Shown here piece after piece: positions 1 to 8,969 of a stretch of DNA of 64,000 nucleotides. Both the position numbers and the translations under genes were made by a program. This DNA comes from Myroides phaeus (lineage in GTDB: Bacteria > Bacteroidota > Bacteroidia > Flavobacteriales > Flavobacteriaceae): NCBI RefSeq assembly GCF_900099675.1, contig NZ_FNDQ01000015.1:1-64000 (forward strand). Direction: 5' to 3'. The notes beneath the pieces were generated by a model, which searched no databases, was not told the DNA's origin, and worked only from the letters and a program-made list of their open reading frames with translations. Position 1 is the stretch's first letter, and every line of letters starts with the position of its first letter.

Positions 1-200
1 GCTTATCTGATAAGCTCCATTTCTTGTATTTCATAAGTCCAAAGTTATGTAATTAATTTATTAATTTAACTCCAGCTTATTTAGGGGCTAATATACTAAC
101 CAATACCCTTATAAAGTACATTTTCACTTTTAAACCTATTTTTATTGTAGTCCACAAAAAGTAATCACTGCTAAAAGTGCGATAATTACTAACTTTATGA

Positions 201-208
201 TACATTTG
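201..208 (+). promoter_or_regulatory. candidate -7 promoter element for pssA
   Basis: TACATTTG matches the Bacteroidetes TAnnTTTG -7 consensus and lies 57 bases before the pssA start. No clear TTG -33 element is seen at the expected distance, so this rests on one box only. Confidence 0.4.
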
Positions 209-265
209 CACCATATTAAATAGATAAACTAAGCGATTTGCTCAGTTTTTAAACTTTAGATATTT

Positions 266-1003
266 ATGAAAAAACATATTCCTAATATTATAACGCTACT
301 TAATTTATTATCTGGATTAATCGCGTGTGTTTATGCCTTTGACGACAATATTCATATGGCTTTCTTATGGGTGTGTATCGGAATATTTTTTGATTATTGG
401 GATGGATTTGTAGCGCGACTTTTAAATGTAAAAAGTGAATTAGGACTACAATTAGATTCTTTAGCAGATATGGTAACCAGTGGTGTAGTACCAGGTTTAG
501 TTGTTTACAAACAATTAGCGAATATTCAAGCTAACCAAGAATTATACAACCTAACACCTGAGACGTATTATATGGGAGTAGTTCCTTATTTAGGATTTAT
601 TATCACTTTAGGAGCAGCTTATAGATTGGCGAAGTTTAATATTGATACACGTCAAACTGATTCGTTTATTGGATTGCCAACACCAGGTAATGCTTTATTT
701 ATATTAAGTTTACCTATGATTATATCAACAACAGATAATGAAACTGTAATCTCTGTACTAAGTAATCCTTACTTATTAGTTATCTTGAGTATTTTGAGCG
801 CAATCATTATGAATGCAGAGTTACCTTTATTCTCATTAAAAATAAAACCGGGGAATATAGGTGCTTATAAACTACAGATTGGTTTTGTAATCGCATCAAT
901 TGTCTTATTAGTAGCATTACAATACTTAGCAATACCGATTATCATTTTGGTTTATATTCTCCTTTCAATTATAAAGAATATAACATCAAAACAAACAGCA
1001 TAA
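266..1003 (+). CDS. pssA: CDP-diacylglycerol--serine O-phosphatidyltransferase
   Basis: This integral membrane enzyme makes phosphatidylserine from CDP-diacylglycerol and serine, the precursor of phosphatidylethanolamine. The CDP-alcohol phosphatidyltransferase signature DG-x2-AR-x8-G-x3-D-x3-D is complete (D46, G47, A50, R51, G60, D64, D68), with D43 just before it. The rest of the 245-residue protein is a series of hydrophobic helices, the usual size for this family. The gene stands alone, and a perfect hairpin terminator follows within a few bases of the stop. The serine specificity is inferred from the family and length; a different CDP-alcohol acceptor is less likely. Confidence 0.88.
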   Translation: MKKHIPNIITLLNLLSGLIACVYAFDDNIHMAFLWVCIGIFFDYWDGFVARLLNVKSELGLQLDSLADMVTSGVVPGLVVYKQLANIQANQELYNLTPETYYMGVVPYLGFIITLGAAYRLAKFNIDTRQTDSFIGLPTPGNALFILSLPMIISTTDNETVISVLSNPYLLVILSILSAIIMNAELPLFSLKIKPGNIGAYKLQIGFVIASIVLLVALQYLAIPIIILVYILLSIIKNITSKQTA

Positions 1004-1004
1004 C

Positions 1005-1038
1005 AAAAGAGGATATGATAGACATCATATCCTCTTTT
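1005..1038 (+). terminator. terminator of pssA
   Basis: A perfect 15-bp stem (1005-1019 with 1024-1038), a 4-base AGAC loop and a T run, immediately after the pssA stop. Confidence 0.85.
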
Positions 1039-1113
1039 TCTTTTAAAAACCACTGGTTTACAAAGTAGTACATTTTGCAAACTATACTATTTATTCTTCA
1101 AAACAGCATTTAC

Positions 1114-1213
1114 AAAAAAGTTTTGGCATAGTAATTGAACTATACTTGAAAACTTTTTTTTCATACTACTTTTTTTTGCCCTATACTACTTACCCCAATT
1201 TGTATAGGGCTTT
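1114..1213 (+). ncRNA. possible small RNA: two hairpins ending in a terminator
   Basis: The first hairpin has an 11-bp outer stem (1114-1124 with 1149-1159) and an inner ATAGT/ACTAT pairing. The second has an 8-bp stem (1178-1185 with 1203-1210) and is followed by a T-rich run, as in an intrinsic terminator. pssA already has its own terminator, so a second one here suggests a separate short transcript. No strong promoter was found; TACATTTTG near 1068 has one base too many in its spacer. This is a weak candidate. Confidence 0.25.
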
Positions 1214-1362
1214 TATTTTTTTTAAGTGCGCTTCTACGCACAGAAATAGCGATCAAGGTACAAATAATAGACTCTTTCTATTTTCTTTTTTTGTACGTGC
1301 TTACCTCAAGAAGCTTCAATATAAAGCAAATCTTTTAAACACCATAGAGTACTCATTTGTAG

Positions 1363-1437
1363 GTTTTATTTTGAGTGTATGTATAGTGTATGTATACTCC
1401 TTGTATAGTCAATGTATAAAAACTATGTAAAATTATA
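1363..1437 (+). repeat. dispersed repeat, copy 1
   Basis: These 75 bases match the reverse complement of 35624-35698 with about 9 mismatches and no gaps. Weaker similarity continues on the 3' side to about 1485. Both copies are outside genes and rich in GTATAC-type palindromes. Confidence 0.75.
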
Positions 1438-1834
1438 CAAGCAATATACATAGCATTCAGATACAATATACATATACCTAAAATATGATTAATAAAACTC
1501 TACCATTATAGCTCTCTGATGTTCATTTATAAAATTTATTGATCAAGTGGTAATCTCTATTTTACTTCAAAAAAGTTGTTGTTCAAACAAATTGCCTTTT
1601 TTAAAAGCTTATCAAAAAATTAGCAAAAAATATAATGTCACTAATAATTTTAAAAAAACTTTTTCTTTCTTAAATTCAAACCGACAAAAATATAATCAAC
1701 TAAAAACCAACACCTAACAAATTATCAAAAAGGCAATTATTAATCAGAATAAGCGCCTTTTTTTAATTTTTTTCATTATTAACATTGAAATAAAAATTTT
1801 TTACATATTTTTAACAAAACATAATTTAAACAAC

Positions 1835-3337
1835 ATGCTAAATAATTTAGACCCAACTATTATTACCTTTTCAATCTATTTGGTTGCTGTTTTAGGTATT
1901 GGAATAATAGCTTACTTACGCACAAAAGACTTTTCTGATTACATTTTAGGAGGTAGAAGTTTTGGGCCATTAGTTACTGCTCTTTCTGCGGGAGCATCAG
2001 ATATGTCAGGATGGCTTTTGATGGGCTTACCTGGAGATATTTATAAATTTGGATTATCTCGTAGCTGGATTGCTATTGGATTACTAATTGGAGCTTATTA
2101 CAACTGGAAACTTGTAGCGGGGAGACTACGCGTTCACACAGAAGTAAACAATAATGCTTTAACATTACCTGACTTTTTTCACAACCGATTTGGTAGTGAT
2201 GGTAAAGTGGTAAAAACAGTAGCTGCTATCACTATTCTATTCTTTTTCACTATTTATTGTGCCTCTGGAATGGTAGCTGGTGCAAGGTTATTTGAAACCT
2301 TATTCCACATGGAATACATCAATGCTCTATACTTAGGAGCTTTAGCAACTATTGCATATACATTTATTGGTGGATTCTTAGCTGTAAGCTGGAGTGATAC
2401 AATTCAAGCCTCATTAATGTTATTCGCTTTAATCTTAACACCTGTTATGATTGTAATGCATATGGGAGGATGGGATTCTATTGTTACTTATACAGAACAA
2501 GCATCTTTATTGACATCAATTCCTTATAGAAGCTTCACGCATAATGTTGAATTTATTGCTATTATTAGTGCTGCTGCTTGGGGATTAGGATACTTTGGTC
2601 AGCCACACATTCTTGCTCGTTTTATGGCAGCTGATAGTGCTAAAACAATGCGTAATGCAAGAAAAATTGGGATGACTTGGATGGCATTATGTCTTGGAGG
2701 AGCTGTAACAATTGGTTACTTAGGAATTAGCTACTTCCAAAAAAATCCTGACCAAGCAAGTGTTGTAAGTGGTGACAATGAAATGATTTTTATTGAACTT
2801 ATCAAACACTTATTTAATCCTTGGGTAGTTGGTGTTTTACTTTCTGCTATTCTTGCTGCAGTAATGAGTACATTAAGTTCGCAACTTTTAATGTCTTCGA
2901 GTACACTAACACAAGATTTCTATAAAGCGTATTTTAGAAGAAGCGCAAGTCAAAAAGAATTAGTGTGGACAGGAAGACTTACTGTTCTTTTAATTTCTTT
3001 TGTTGCAATCTTAATTGCGTATGACCCAAATAGTAAAATATTAGCATTAGTAGCTCACGCGTGGGCAGGATTTGGTGCTGCTTTTGGACCAGCAATCTTA
3101 TTCATCTTATTCTGGAAAAGAACAACTGGAGTTGCAACTTTAGCAGGTATTACAGTTGGAGCATTAACTGTTGTCCTATGGCCAATTTTAGTTGGTACAA
3201 CAGTGTATGAAATCATTCCTGGATTTATATTTAGCTCAATCGCTATTTATTTAGTATCAAAATATGGAAAACAATCAAGTGAAGAAATGCAAAACAAATT
3301 TGTGGAAGCAGATGCAATTTATCACCGTGAAAAATAA
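1835..3337 (+). CDS. putP: sodium/proline symporter
   Basis: A 500-residue member of the solute:sodium symporter family that imports proline with Na+ across the inner membrane. The N-terminal part (residues 36-120) is nearly the same as I recall for E. coli PutP, including DYILGGRS, the SAGASDMSGW segment with Na+-site Asp56 (E. coli Asp55), and the WKLVAGRLRVHTE stretch. The length and about 13 hydrophobic segments fit the family. It is monocistronic, preceded by a long AT-rich leader and followed by a strong terminator. No putA is nearby, so whether proline serves as nutrient or osmolyte cannot be said. Confidence 0.92.
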   Translation: MLNNLDPTIITFSIYLVAVLGIGIIAYLRTKDFSDYILGGRSFGPLVTALSAGASDMSGWLLMGLPGDIYKFGLSRSWIAIGLLIGAYYNWKLVAGRLRVHTEVNNNALTLPDFFHNRFGSDGKVVKTVAAITILFFFTIYCASGMVAGARLFETLFHMEYINALYLGALATIAYTFIGGFLAVSWSDTIQASLMLFALILTPVMIVMHMGGWDSIVTYTEQASLLTSIPYRSFTHNVEFIAIISAAAWGLGYFGQPHILARFMAADSAKTMRNARKIGMTWMALCLGGAVTIGYLGISYFQKNPDQASVVSGDNEMIFIELIKHLFNPWVVGVLLSAILAAVMSTLSSQLLMSSSTLTQDFYKAYFRRSASQKELVWTGRLTVLLISFVAILIAYDPNSKILALVAHAWAGFGAAFGPAILFILFWKRTTGVATLAGITVGALTVVLWPILVGTTVYEIIPGFIFSSIAIYLVSKYGKQSSEEMQNKFVEADAIYHREK

Positions 3338-3366
3338 TTGTTAGAATTATATATATTTCTTTTTGT

Positions 3367-3400
3367 AAAATCCCAAAGGCGCTAATGTCTTTGGGATTTT
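3367..3400 (+). terminator. terminator of putP
   Basis: A 12-bp stem (3367-3378 with 3389-3400) followed by further T residues. Confidence 0.85.
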
Positions 3401-3444
3401 TTTATGTACTTATAAAATGAAATACAATTCATATAACTGAATAA

Positions 3445-3475
3445 TTGTCTAACCAAAACAAAACTGATAACTTTG
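3445..3475 (+). promoter_or_regulatory. promoter of the MFS gene at 3497
   Basis: TTG at 3445-3447, a 20-base spacer and TAACTTTG at 3468-3475 match the Bacteroidetes promoter consensus and give a very short leader before the ATG at 3497. Confidence 0.65.
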
Positions 3476-3496
3476 CTGACTCTTTTATAGACAATC

Positions 3497-4669
3497 ATGC
3501 AGACAACAAATCCAGTACATCCTATCTATAACTTACAGTTTATTTTAGTTTGTTTAAGTTCACTATTATTCTCGGCAAGTTTTAATATGCTTATTCCCGA
3601 ACTTCCGGATTACTTATCAGGATTGGGAGGAGCAGAATACAAGGGGTTAATCATTGGATTGTTTACCATTACAGCAGGAATTTCTCGTCCTTTCAGTGGA
3701 AAACTAACGGATAAAATTGGTCGTGTGCCTATTATGGCAATAGGTTCTGTGGTATGTTTTGTATGTAGTTTGCTATATCCAATCTTGACATCTGTATCTG
3801 GTTTTTTATTCCTGCGTTTACTACACGGTTTTTCTACTGGTTTTAAACCAACAGCAACAGCCGCTTATGTTGCAGACATTGTACCGAAAGAACGTTGGGG
3901 AGAAGCCTTGGGACTTCACGGAATATGCTTTAGTACAGGAATGGCAATTGGTCCTGCAATTGGTAGTACTATCAAAATATATACTTCTATAAATTTTTTG
4001 TTTTACACCTCTGCTCTATTTGCATTATTGTCTATTATCATCTTATTAAATATGAAAGAAACATTGAAAGACAAAGAGAAACTGTCTTTTAAAATGTTCA
4101 AGCTAACAAAGAAAGATATATTCGATATTGGTGTATTCCCTGCTGCTTTTGTAACGTTTATGTCATACATCGCTTATGGTGTAATCCTTACGTTAATACC
4201 CGATTGGACAGGACACTTGGGTTTAGAAAACAAAGGGATATTCTTTATGATTTTTACCATATCTTCACTACTGGTACGTTTTGTAGCAGGGAAAGTATCG
4301 GATAAATACGGCCGTGTATTAATTATCAATATTGGGTTAATCCTTTTATTTGCTTCTTTAATGATTATTGGTTTTTATGAATCAGTATCAGGACTATATA
4401 TGGGGGCGTTTATGTATGGGATTTCTTTAGGAATTTTATCTCCTGCTTTAAATGCGTGGACGATAGACTTTAGTAATCCAGATCAAAGAGGTAGAGCTAT
4501 TTCTACAATGTACATAGCTCTTGAAGCTGGTGTTGGTGGAGGAGCATTTATTGCGGGATGGTATTATAAAGACACTATTGCACACATACCAACGATTATG
4601 TACGCAAGTGCGGCTGTGATATTCATCAGTATATTATATATGTTTTATAGAAAAGTTTCTTTGAAATAA
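3497..4669 (+). CDS. MFS transporter
   Basis: A 390-residue major facilitator superfamily protein with about 12 membrane helices. The MFS motif A is seen twice, as GKLTDKIGRVPI after helix 2 and GKVSDKYGRVLI at the start of the second half, which shows the normal internal duplication. The N-terminal half resembles multidrug or sugar efflux members of the DHA1 type, but the substrate cannot be read from the sequence. The gene has its own promoter and lies convergent with the AraC-type regulator, so there is no direct sign that the regulator controls it. Confidence 0.8.
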   Translation: MQTTNPVHPIYNLQFILVCLSSLLFSASFNMLIPELPDYLSGLGGAEYKGLIIGLFTITAGISRPFSGKLTDKIGRVPIMAIGSVVCFVCSLLYPILTSVSGFLFLRLLHGFSTGFKPTATAAYVADIVPKERWGEALGLHGICFSTGMAIGPAIGSTIKIYTSINFLFYTSALFALLSIIILLNMKETLKDKEKLSFKMFKLTKKDIFDIGVFPAAFVTFMSYIAYGVILTLIPDWTGHLGLENKGIFFMIFTISSLLVRFVAGKVSDKYGRVLIINIGLILLFASLMIIGFYESVSGLYMGAFMYGISLGILSPALNAWTIDFSNPDQRGRAISTMYIALEAGVGGGAFIAGWYYKDTIAHIPTIMYASAAVIFISILYMFYRKVSLK

Positions 4670-4694
4670 CCTCTTATTCGATTAACATTATATA

Positions 4695-5474
4695 CTATTT
4701 CTCCTGCAAATATTTGTTAGGAGTTACACCTGTGTGTTTTTTAAAAAACTCAATAAAGGCACTGTCTGAAGAGAAACGTAATTCTATAGCAATTTCAGAA
4801 ATAGTTAATTTTTCTGCTAACAATTCTATAGCACGAAGTAAGTTCCACTGTAAACGCCAATCTTGATAAGACATTCCTGTTTCTTTTTGAAAAATACGCG
4901 AAATAGTTTTTTCGCTCGCCCCCACTTCTTTACTCAAATCCTTTAAAAAAGGAGGCATTTCTTTCTCAAAAACAAACGACTTTACTTTGTCTATTAATCG
5001 ATAATCAGTTGGAATTTTAAGCTCATAATTGCCTTTTTTGGCTATTGTTAGTTCATCCCAAAAAACAGTAAGAATGTGCTCCTGTTCTACCGAATATGAA
5101 GTAGTCCAGTCCCACCAGGCAATGCGCTCAATTAGTTGTTGCAATAAAGGATTCACAGATAATACAGTTAAATCTGTAGGCAAACTTTTTATCGCTACAC
5201 TATGAATATAAATAGATCGATAAGCTACTACATTTCTAAATGTTACTCTATGTTTAACCCCTGCCGGAATAAGCAATAACTTCCTTGGAGGAAGTATCAC
5301 TTGTCTATCCTCAGCAATCAAAGTCATACAACCAGACGGAGCATATAAAATTTGCAGATGACTATTGTGTATATGATAGCCAGAATCGTGTTGTACCAAA
5401 TCAGAAGCTAATCCTATTACAGGCAAACCAATCTGTTCTAAGTGAAAAATATCTTCTTTGTTCAAGTACGCCAT
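4695..5474 (-). CDS. AraC-family transcriptional regulator
   Basis: A 259-residue cytoplasmic regulator. The N-terminal half (about 1-100) has the cupin-like pattern of AraC sensor domains (HIHNSHLQILYAPSG, IPAGVKHRV). The C-terminal 100 residues hold the two helix-turn-helix motifs: LKDLSKEVGASEKTISRIFQKETG and ISEIAIELRFSSDSAFIEFFKKHTGVTPNKY. It is transcribed divergently from the Bcr-like transporter at 5561 with fewer than 90 bases between them, so that transporter is its most likely target. The inducer is unknown. Confidence 0.85.
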   Translation of the reverse strand: MAYLNKEDIFHLEQIGLPVIGLASDLVQHDSGYHIHNSHLQILYAPSGCMTLIAEDRQVILPPRKLLLIPAGVKHRVTFRNVVAYRSIYIHSVAIKSLPTDLTVLSVNPLLQQLIERIAWWDWTTSYSVEQEHILTVFWDELTIAKKGNYELKIPTDYRLIDKVKSFVFEKEMPPFLKDLSKEVGASEKTISRIFQKETGMSYQDWRLQWNLLRAIELLAEKLTISEIAIELRFSSDSAFIEFFKKHTGVTPNKYLQEK

Positions 5475-5560
5475 CTGACCTCTAATTGATGTTTTTTGTT
5501 TTTATAGTGTTATAAAGATAATCCAATTACGTCAGACCTTTGCACAAAATATCACTCTTT

Positions 5561-6712
5561 ATGCAAACAAAACTCAATATCACTTTGATGGTTCTACTAA
5601 TGATGTTCCCTCAATTTGTAGAAACAATTTACAGTCCAGCTTTACCATCTTTATCATTACACTTCAACATTCCTCCTGAAAAAACATACCTAACTATAAG
5701 TATCTATTTTAGTGCCTTTGCAATTGGCGTAATATTTTGGGGAATAATAAGCGATTATATTGGTAGGAGAAAAGCGATGTTAGTAGGACTACTTGTTTAT
5801 GCACTTGCTTCGTTGCTTGCCTTGATAGCCTCTACATTTGAAATAGTATTAGCTGCCAGATTTATTGCTGCTTTTGGAATAGCTGTAGGCTCTGTCATTA
5901 CGCAGACTATGATGCGAGATTTATATAGTGGTCAAGAATTAAATAAGGTATTCTCAATAATGGGTATAGCCCTTTCCATTAGTCCTGTGATCGGATTGTT
6001 TTTAGGCGGATTAATTGCATCATTATTAGGGTATGTAGGTGTCTTTTCAGTATTAGCATTATTAGCCAGCATTCTGCTGTTTATTACTTATAACAAGTTG
6101 CCAGAAACAAAACAAGGCGAAAGTAAAGTCACTTTTAAAACGATTATACAAGTAGCCCATTCCCTGTTTAGAAGCACAGATATTTGGCAATTTGCGCTGC
6201 TTATAATGTGCTTTAATGTGTTGCTTTTTAGTTACTTTACTTATGCTCCTTTTATATTTGAAAAAGCGGGACTAAATACAACAATATATGGCTATAGTGG
6301 TGTGCTACTTGCTTTGGGAACATTTATTGGAAGTTATTTTAACAAGCACTGCATTTCGAAGGGAGTTAGCACAACTATGCTTATTAAACTATCCACACTA
6401 TTAGCACTTATCAATTCCCTTTTGGTTTTCTTACTAAAGGATAGTTTGCTATTTTTACTACCTAACATATTAATCATAGCGTCATTTGGTATAGCAATTC
6501 CCAACATACTAAGTATAGCACTACACAACTATAAAACATCTATCGGTACTGCTGGAGCCCTATTTGGCTTACTTTATTACTCTTTAATTGGGTTAGGCTT
6601 ATTAATTAGTCAGTGGATTAACAACTATGCCTTAGTACTACAAACTTATAGTATTATAGCGCTGGTAATTTCTCTGTTTTTGAATAGTACAAAAGAGCAT
6701 AAAAAAGGTTAG
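5561..6712 (+). CDS. Bcr/CflA-type MFS drug efflux transporter
   Basis: A 12-helix drug:H+ antiporter-like protein of about 383 residues. Motif A (GIISDYIGRRKAMLVG) follows helix 2, and the SPALPSLSLHF and MMRDLYSG segments are typical of the Bcr/CflA group. The open frame could begin at a TTG at 5540, but that TTG is part of a CCTTTG box that looks like the promoter -7 element, so the ATG at 5561 is preferred. It is divergent from the AraC-type gene, which probably regulates it. The exported compound is not known. Confidence 0.82.
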   Translation: MQTKLNITLMVLLMMFPQFVETIYSPALPSLSLHFNIPPEKTYLTISIYFSAFAIGVIFWGIISDYIGRRKAMLVGLLVYALASLLALIASTFEIVLAARFIAAFGIAVGSVITQTMMRDLYSGQELNKVFSIMGIALSISPVIGLFLGGLIASLLGYVGVFSVLALLASILLFITYNKLPETKQGESKVTFKTIIQVAHSLFRSTDIWQFALLIMCFNVLLFSYFTYAPFIFEKAGLNTTIYGYSGVLLALGTFIGSYFNKHCISKGVSTTMLIKLSTLLALINSLLVFLLKDSLLFLLPNILIIASFGIAIPNILSIALHNYKTSIGTAGALFGLLYYSLIGLGLLISQWINNYALVLQTYSIIALVISLFLNSTKEHKKG

Positions 6713-6729
6713 CCAAATAGCTAACCTTT
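6704..6729 (+). terminator. terminator overlapping the MFS stop codon
   Basis: A 10-bp stem (6704-6713 with 6720-6729) that includes the TAG stop. T-rich and A-rich flanks let it serve both this gene and the convergent gene at 6749. Confidence 0.75.
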
Positions 6730-6748
6730 CTTTTATAATAAAAATATT

Positions 6749-8197
6749 TTAGTCTTCTTTTTTATCCTCCTCATCATTAGGAGTCTTTAATGATAACTGT
6801 ATTTTCTCAATTGAGTTTCTATACATTTTTAAGACTTTACCATTATAATTTTCTAAAGAAACTTCATCATTCACTTTATACTCATCAGCTGGGTAAACTT
6901 CACTGATTAAACCAGCAAGAGTATCATAGTGTTCACTTTCTACAAGACGTATTGGTAATAATCTATTAATGTCAGAAAGATTATAGTGTGCATTCACAAC
7001 ATAAACACCTTCCTCTATAGCTTCTACAATTGGTTCTTCATTATCATATTCATCTTGAATCTCACCTACAAGCTCTTCTAAGATATCCTCCATTGTTACA
7101 ATACCTGTAAACTCCCCTACTTCATTAGTAGCGATAGCCATCTGAAGGTGCTTAGCTTGAAACTGTTTAAGAACATTTTTAATTAAAGCATTCTCTGAAA
7201 TAAAGATTGGTTCACGAATTAAAGAAGCTAAATCAATATCTTGTTGTTCTTTAATCATTGCCTTCATCAAATCTTTAGTGTAGATGACACCTTTAATATC
7301 ATCTAAAGAATCCTCATATACAGGAAACCTTGAATATCCTTCGTTAATAGCATAGTCAATAGCCTCTTTAACAGTAGTAGACAACTCAATAGCAGAAACA
7401 TTCTTACGCAAAGTTTGAATATTATTTACACGACGATCGTCAAAATCAAACACGTTTTGAATTAAAAGGCGCTCAGTCTCTTCAATAGCTCCTCCTTCTT
7501 GACTTTCAGTAATAATCATTTTTAACTCTTCCTCAGTGTGGATATCAGACCCGTGAACAGGTGTAATACCAAACAAGCGAAGTAGTCCATTAGCTAATCC
7601 GTTCATCAACCAAATAATAGGTCTGAATACGAAATAAAATATACGCAAAGGTAACGCTACCGTAAAAGTAGTTTTCGTTGGAAAATGAATAGCTAATGAT
7701 TTTGGTGCTAATTCACCAAATACGATATGTAAAATTGTAATTATAGCAAATGCTACCGGGAATGAAATACTTTTAGCAAAAGAATACCACTCAGGACCAG
7801 TCAGTCCAAATACTTCAAATAAATACATTAATACAGGTGTTAGTGAGCTTTCTCCTACCCAACCTAATCCTAATGATGCTAAAGTAATACCTAACTGAGT
7901 TGCTGCTAAGTAAGCGTCTAAGTTAGCAACAATGCCCTTAGCTACACCAGCAACTTTTGAGTTTAACTCTTGATGTACTTCAATCTGAGAAGTACGGACT
8001 TTTACAATTGCAAATTCCGCTGCAACGAAAAATCCATTTAATAAAACAAGGAATAGCGTAAGTAACAACTTCGCTACAGAAATTTCTTCGTGTACAATGC
8101 CAGAATTAACCAACATTGTAACAATCTGGGGGTGTATATCCATTTTAAGAATTAATAAAAGACCAAGTTTAAGTTTTTTTAAAGGCCTTAAAATCAT
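6749..8197 (-). CDS. CorC/HlyC (CNNM)-family membrane protein
   Basis: A 482-residue protein with a DUF21 membrane domain (about residues 40-200, start NGFFVAAEFAIVKVR), a CBS pair (about 260-385) and a C-terminal CorC/HlyC domain (about 395-470, DINRLLPIRL...YDTLAGLISE). Members of this family are implicated in Mg2+ or Co2+ efflux and divalent ion balance at the inner membrane; the ion here is inference. An ATG at residue 19 (8143) gives an N-terminus closer to homologs and may be the true start. A TAATTTTG box at 8223-8230 on the minus strand could be the promoter, upstream of both starts. Confidence 0.82.
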   Translation of the reverse strand: MILRPLKKLKLGLLLILKMDIHPQIVTMLVNSGIVHEEISVAKLLLTLFLVLLNGFFVAAEFAIVKVRTSQIEVHQELNSKVAGVAKGIVANLDAYLAATQLGITLASLGLGWVGESSLTPVLMYLFEVFGLTGPEWYSFAKSISFPVAFAIITILHIVFGELAPKSLAIHFPTKTTFTVALPLRIFYFVFRPIIWLMNGLANGLLRLFGITPVHGSDIHTEEELKMIITESQEGGAIEETERLLIQNVFDFDDRRVNNIQTLRKNVSAIELSTTVKEAIDYAINEGYSRFPVYEDSLDDIKGVIYTKDLMKAMIKEQQDIDLASLIREPIFISENALIKNVLKQFQAKHLQMAIATNEVGEFTGIVTMEDILEELVGEIQDEYDNEEPIVEAIEEGVYVVNAHYNLSDINRLLPIRLVESEHYDTLAGLISEVYPADEYKVNDEVSLENYNGKVLKMYRNSIEKIQLSLKTPNDEEDKKED

Positions 8198-8403
8198 ATT
8201 ATAAGTAATATGAATCTTATGTCAAAATTACTAATTTAATTGATATTAAGCCTAAGTTAAAATACTAATTTTAAAAAATATATATTAATCTGTCTATCAT
8301 TCCAATATTAGACCTACTAATAACATAATATTGGACACAAGAACAACTACATCTTTTCTACATAAAAACCTAATCACATAACAATTTACTAAGACCTTTG
8401 CCT

Positions 8404-8886
8404 TTAAATTGAATCTTTCTCAAAGTGAAATGGCAATATATTAACCAAAGAAGGAGAATAGCAAACCTTACCCTCAGCACCCATAAAATACATTTCAATA
8501 GGTTGCTCTTGTTTTGTTTCATACTCCAAAATACTCTGTCTACAAGCACCACAAGGAGGTATTGGACTATTGGTAAGCTTCATATCAGATGAAGCTGTAA
8601 TTGCTATTTTTAATATTTTCTTTCCTGGATGAACTGCTCCTGCATAAAAAATTGCAGTGCGCTCTGCACATAAACCAGATGGAAATGCTGCATTTTCTTG
8701 ATTAGATCCAACTACAATTGTACCGTCTTCTAACAATAATGCCGCACCAACTCTAAACTTAGAATAGGGCGCATAAGCCTCTTTTCTAACTTGAATAGCT
8801 CTCTCCATTAACGCTTTATCTTGGGCTGCTAATTCAGCCATTGAATCATACTCGATAAAGGTTGTAACAATTTCAATTTTTTTCAT
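8404..8886 (-). CDS. cdd: cytidine deaminase
   Basis: A 160-residue pyrimidine salvage enzyme that converts cytidine and deoxycytidine to uridine and deoxyuridine. The zinc site is complete: C73-A-E75, where Glu is the catalytic base, and P-C112-G-A-C115. The FRVGAALL and NAAFPSGLCAERTA segments bind the nucleoside. Its length fits the tetrameric, one-domain family, with a slightly long N-terminus. It lies downstream of porV but a terminator separates them, so co-transcription is probably partial. Confidence 0.92.
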   Translation of the reverse strand: MKKIEIVTTFIEYDSMAELAAQDKALMERAIQVRKEAYAPYSKFRVGAALLLEDGTIVVGSNQENAAFPSGLCAERTAIFYAGAVHPGKKILKIAITASSDMKLTNSPIPPCGACRQSILEYETKQEQPIEMYFMGAEGKVCYSPSLVNILPFHFEKDSI

Positions 8887-8910
8887 AATATTTCATTATT
8901 AGAGACAAAA

Positions 8911-8943
8911 AATCCAAACTCACGGTTTAATGTGGTTTGGATT
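8911..8943 (-). terminator. terminator of porV
   Basis: A 9-bp stem (8911-8919 with 8935-8943); on the minus strand it is followed by a T run. Confidence 0.7.
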
Positions 8944-8969
8944 AGTTATACAAATATACTTATTTTTTC

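Larger units (their letters stand above)
1039..1834. other. AT-rich intergenic region with two hairpins and a dispersed repeat
   Basis: No convincing gene lies in these roughly 800 bases. What can be seen: a hairpin at 1114-1159, a second hairpin with a T-rich tail at 1178-1213, a repeat copy at 1363-1437 that recurs inverted near 35.6 kb, and a weak hairpin before putP around 1731-1765. A 94-codon open frame at 1146-1430 looks accidental because it crosses the hairpin and the repeat. Confidence 0.6.

Noticed and set aside
1-15. Perfect palindrome GCTTATCTGATAAGC at the window edge
   Set aside because: Probably the end of a terminator for a gene outside the window; nothing more can be seen from this side.
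1146-1430. 94-codon open frame with hydrophobic start
   Set aside because: It crosses two hairpins and ends in the dispersed repeat, has an unusual composition and no homolog I recognise.
8370-8552. 60-codon open frame overlapping cdd
   Set aside because: It is on the same strand in another frame and overlaps the well-supported cytidine deaminase.
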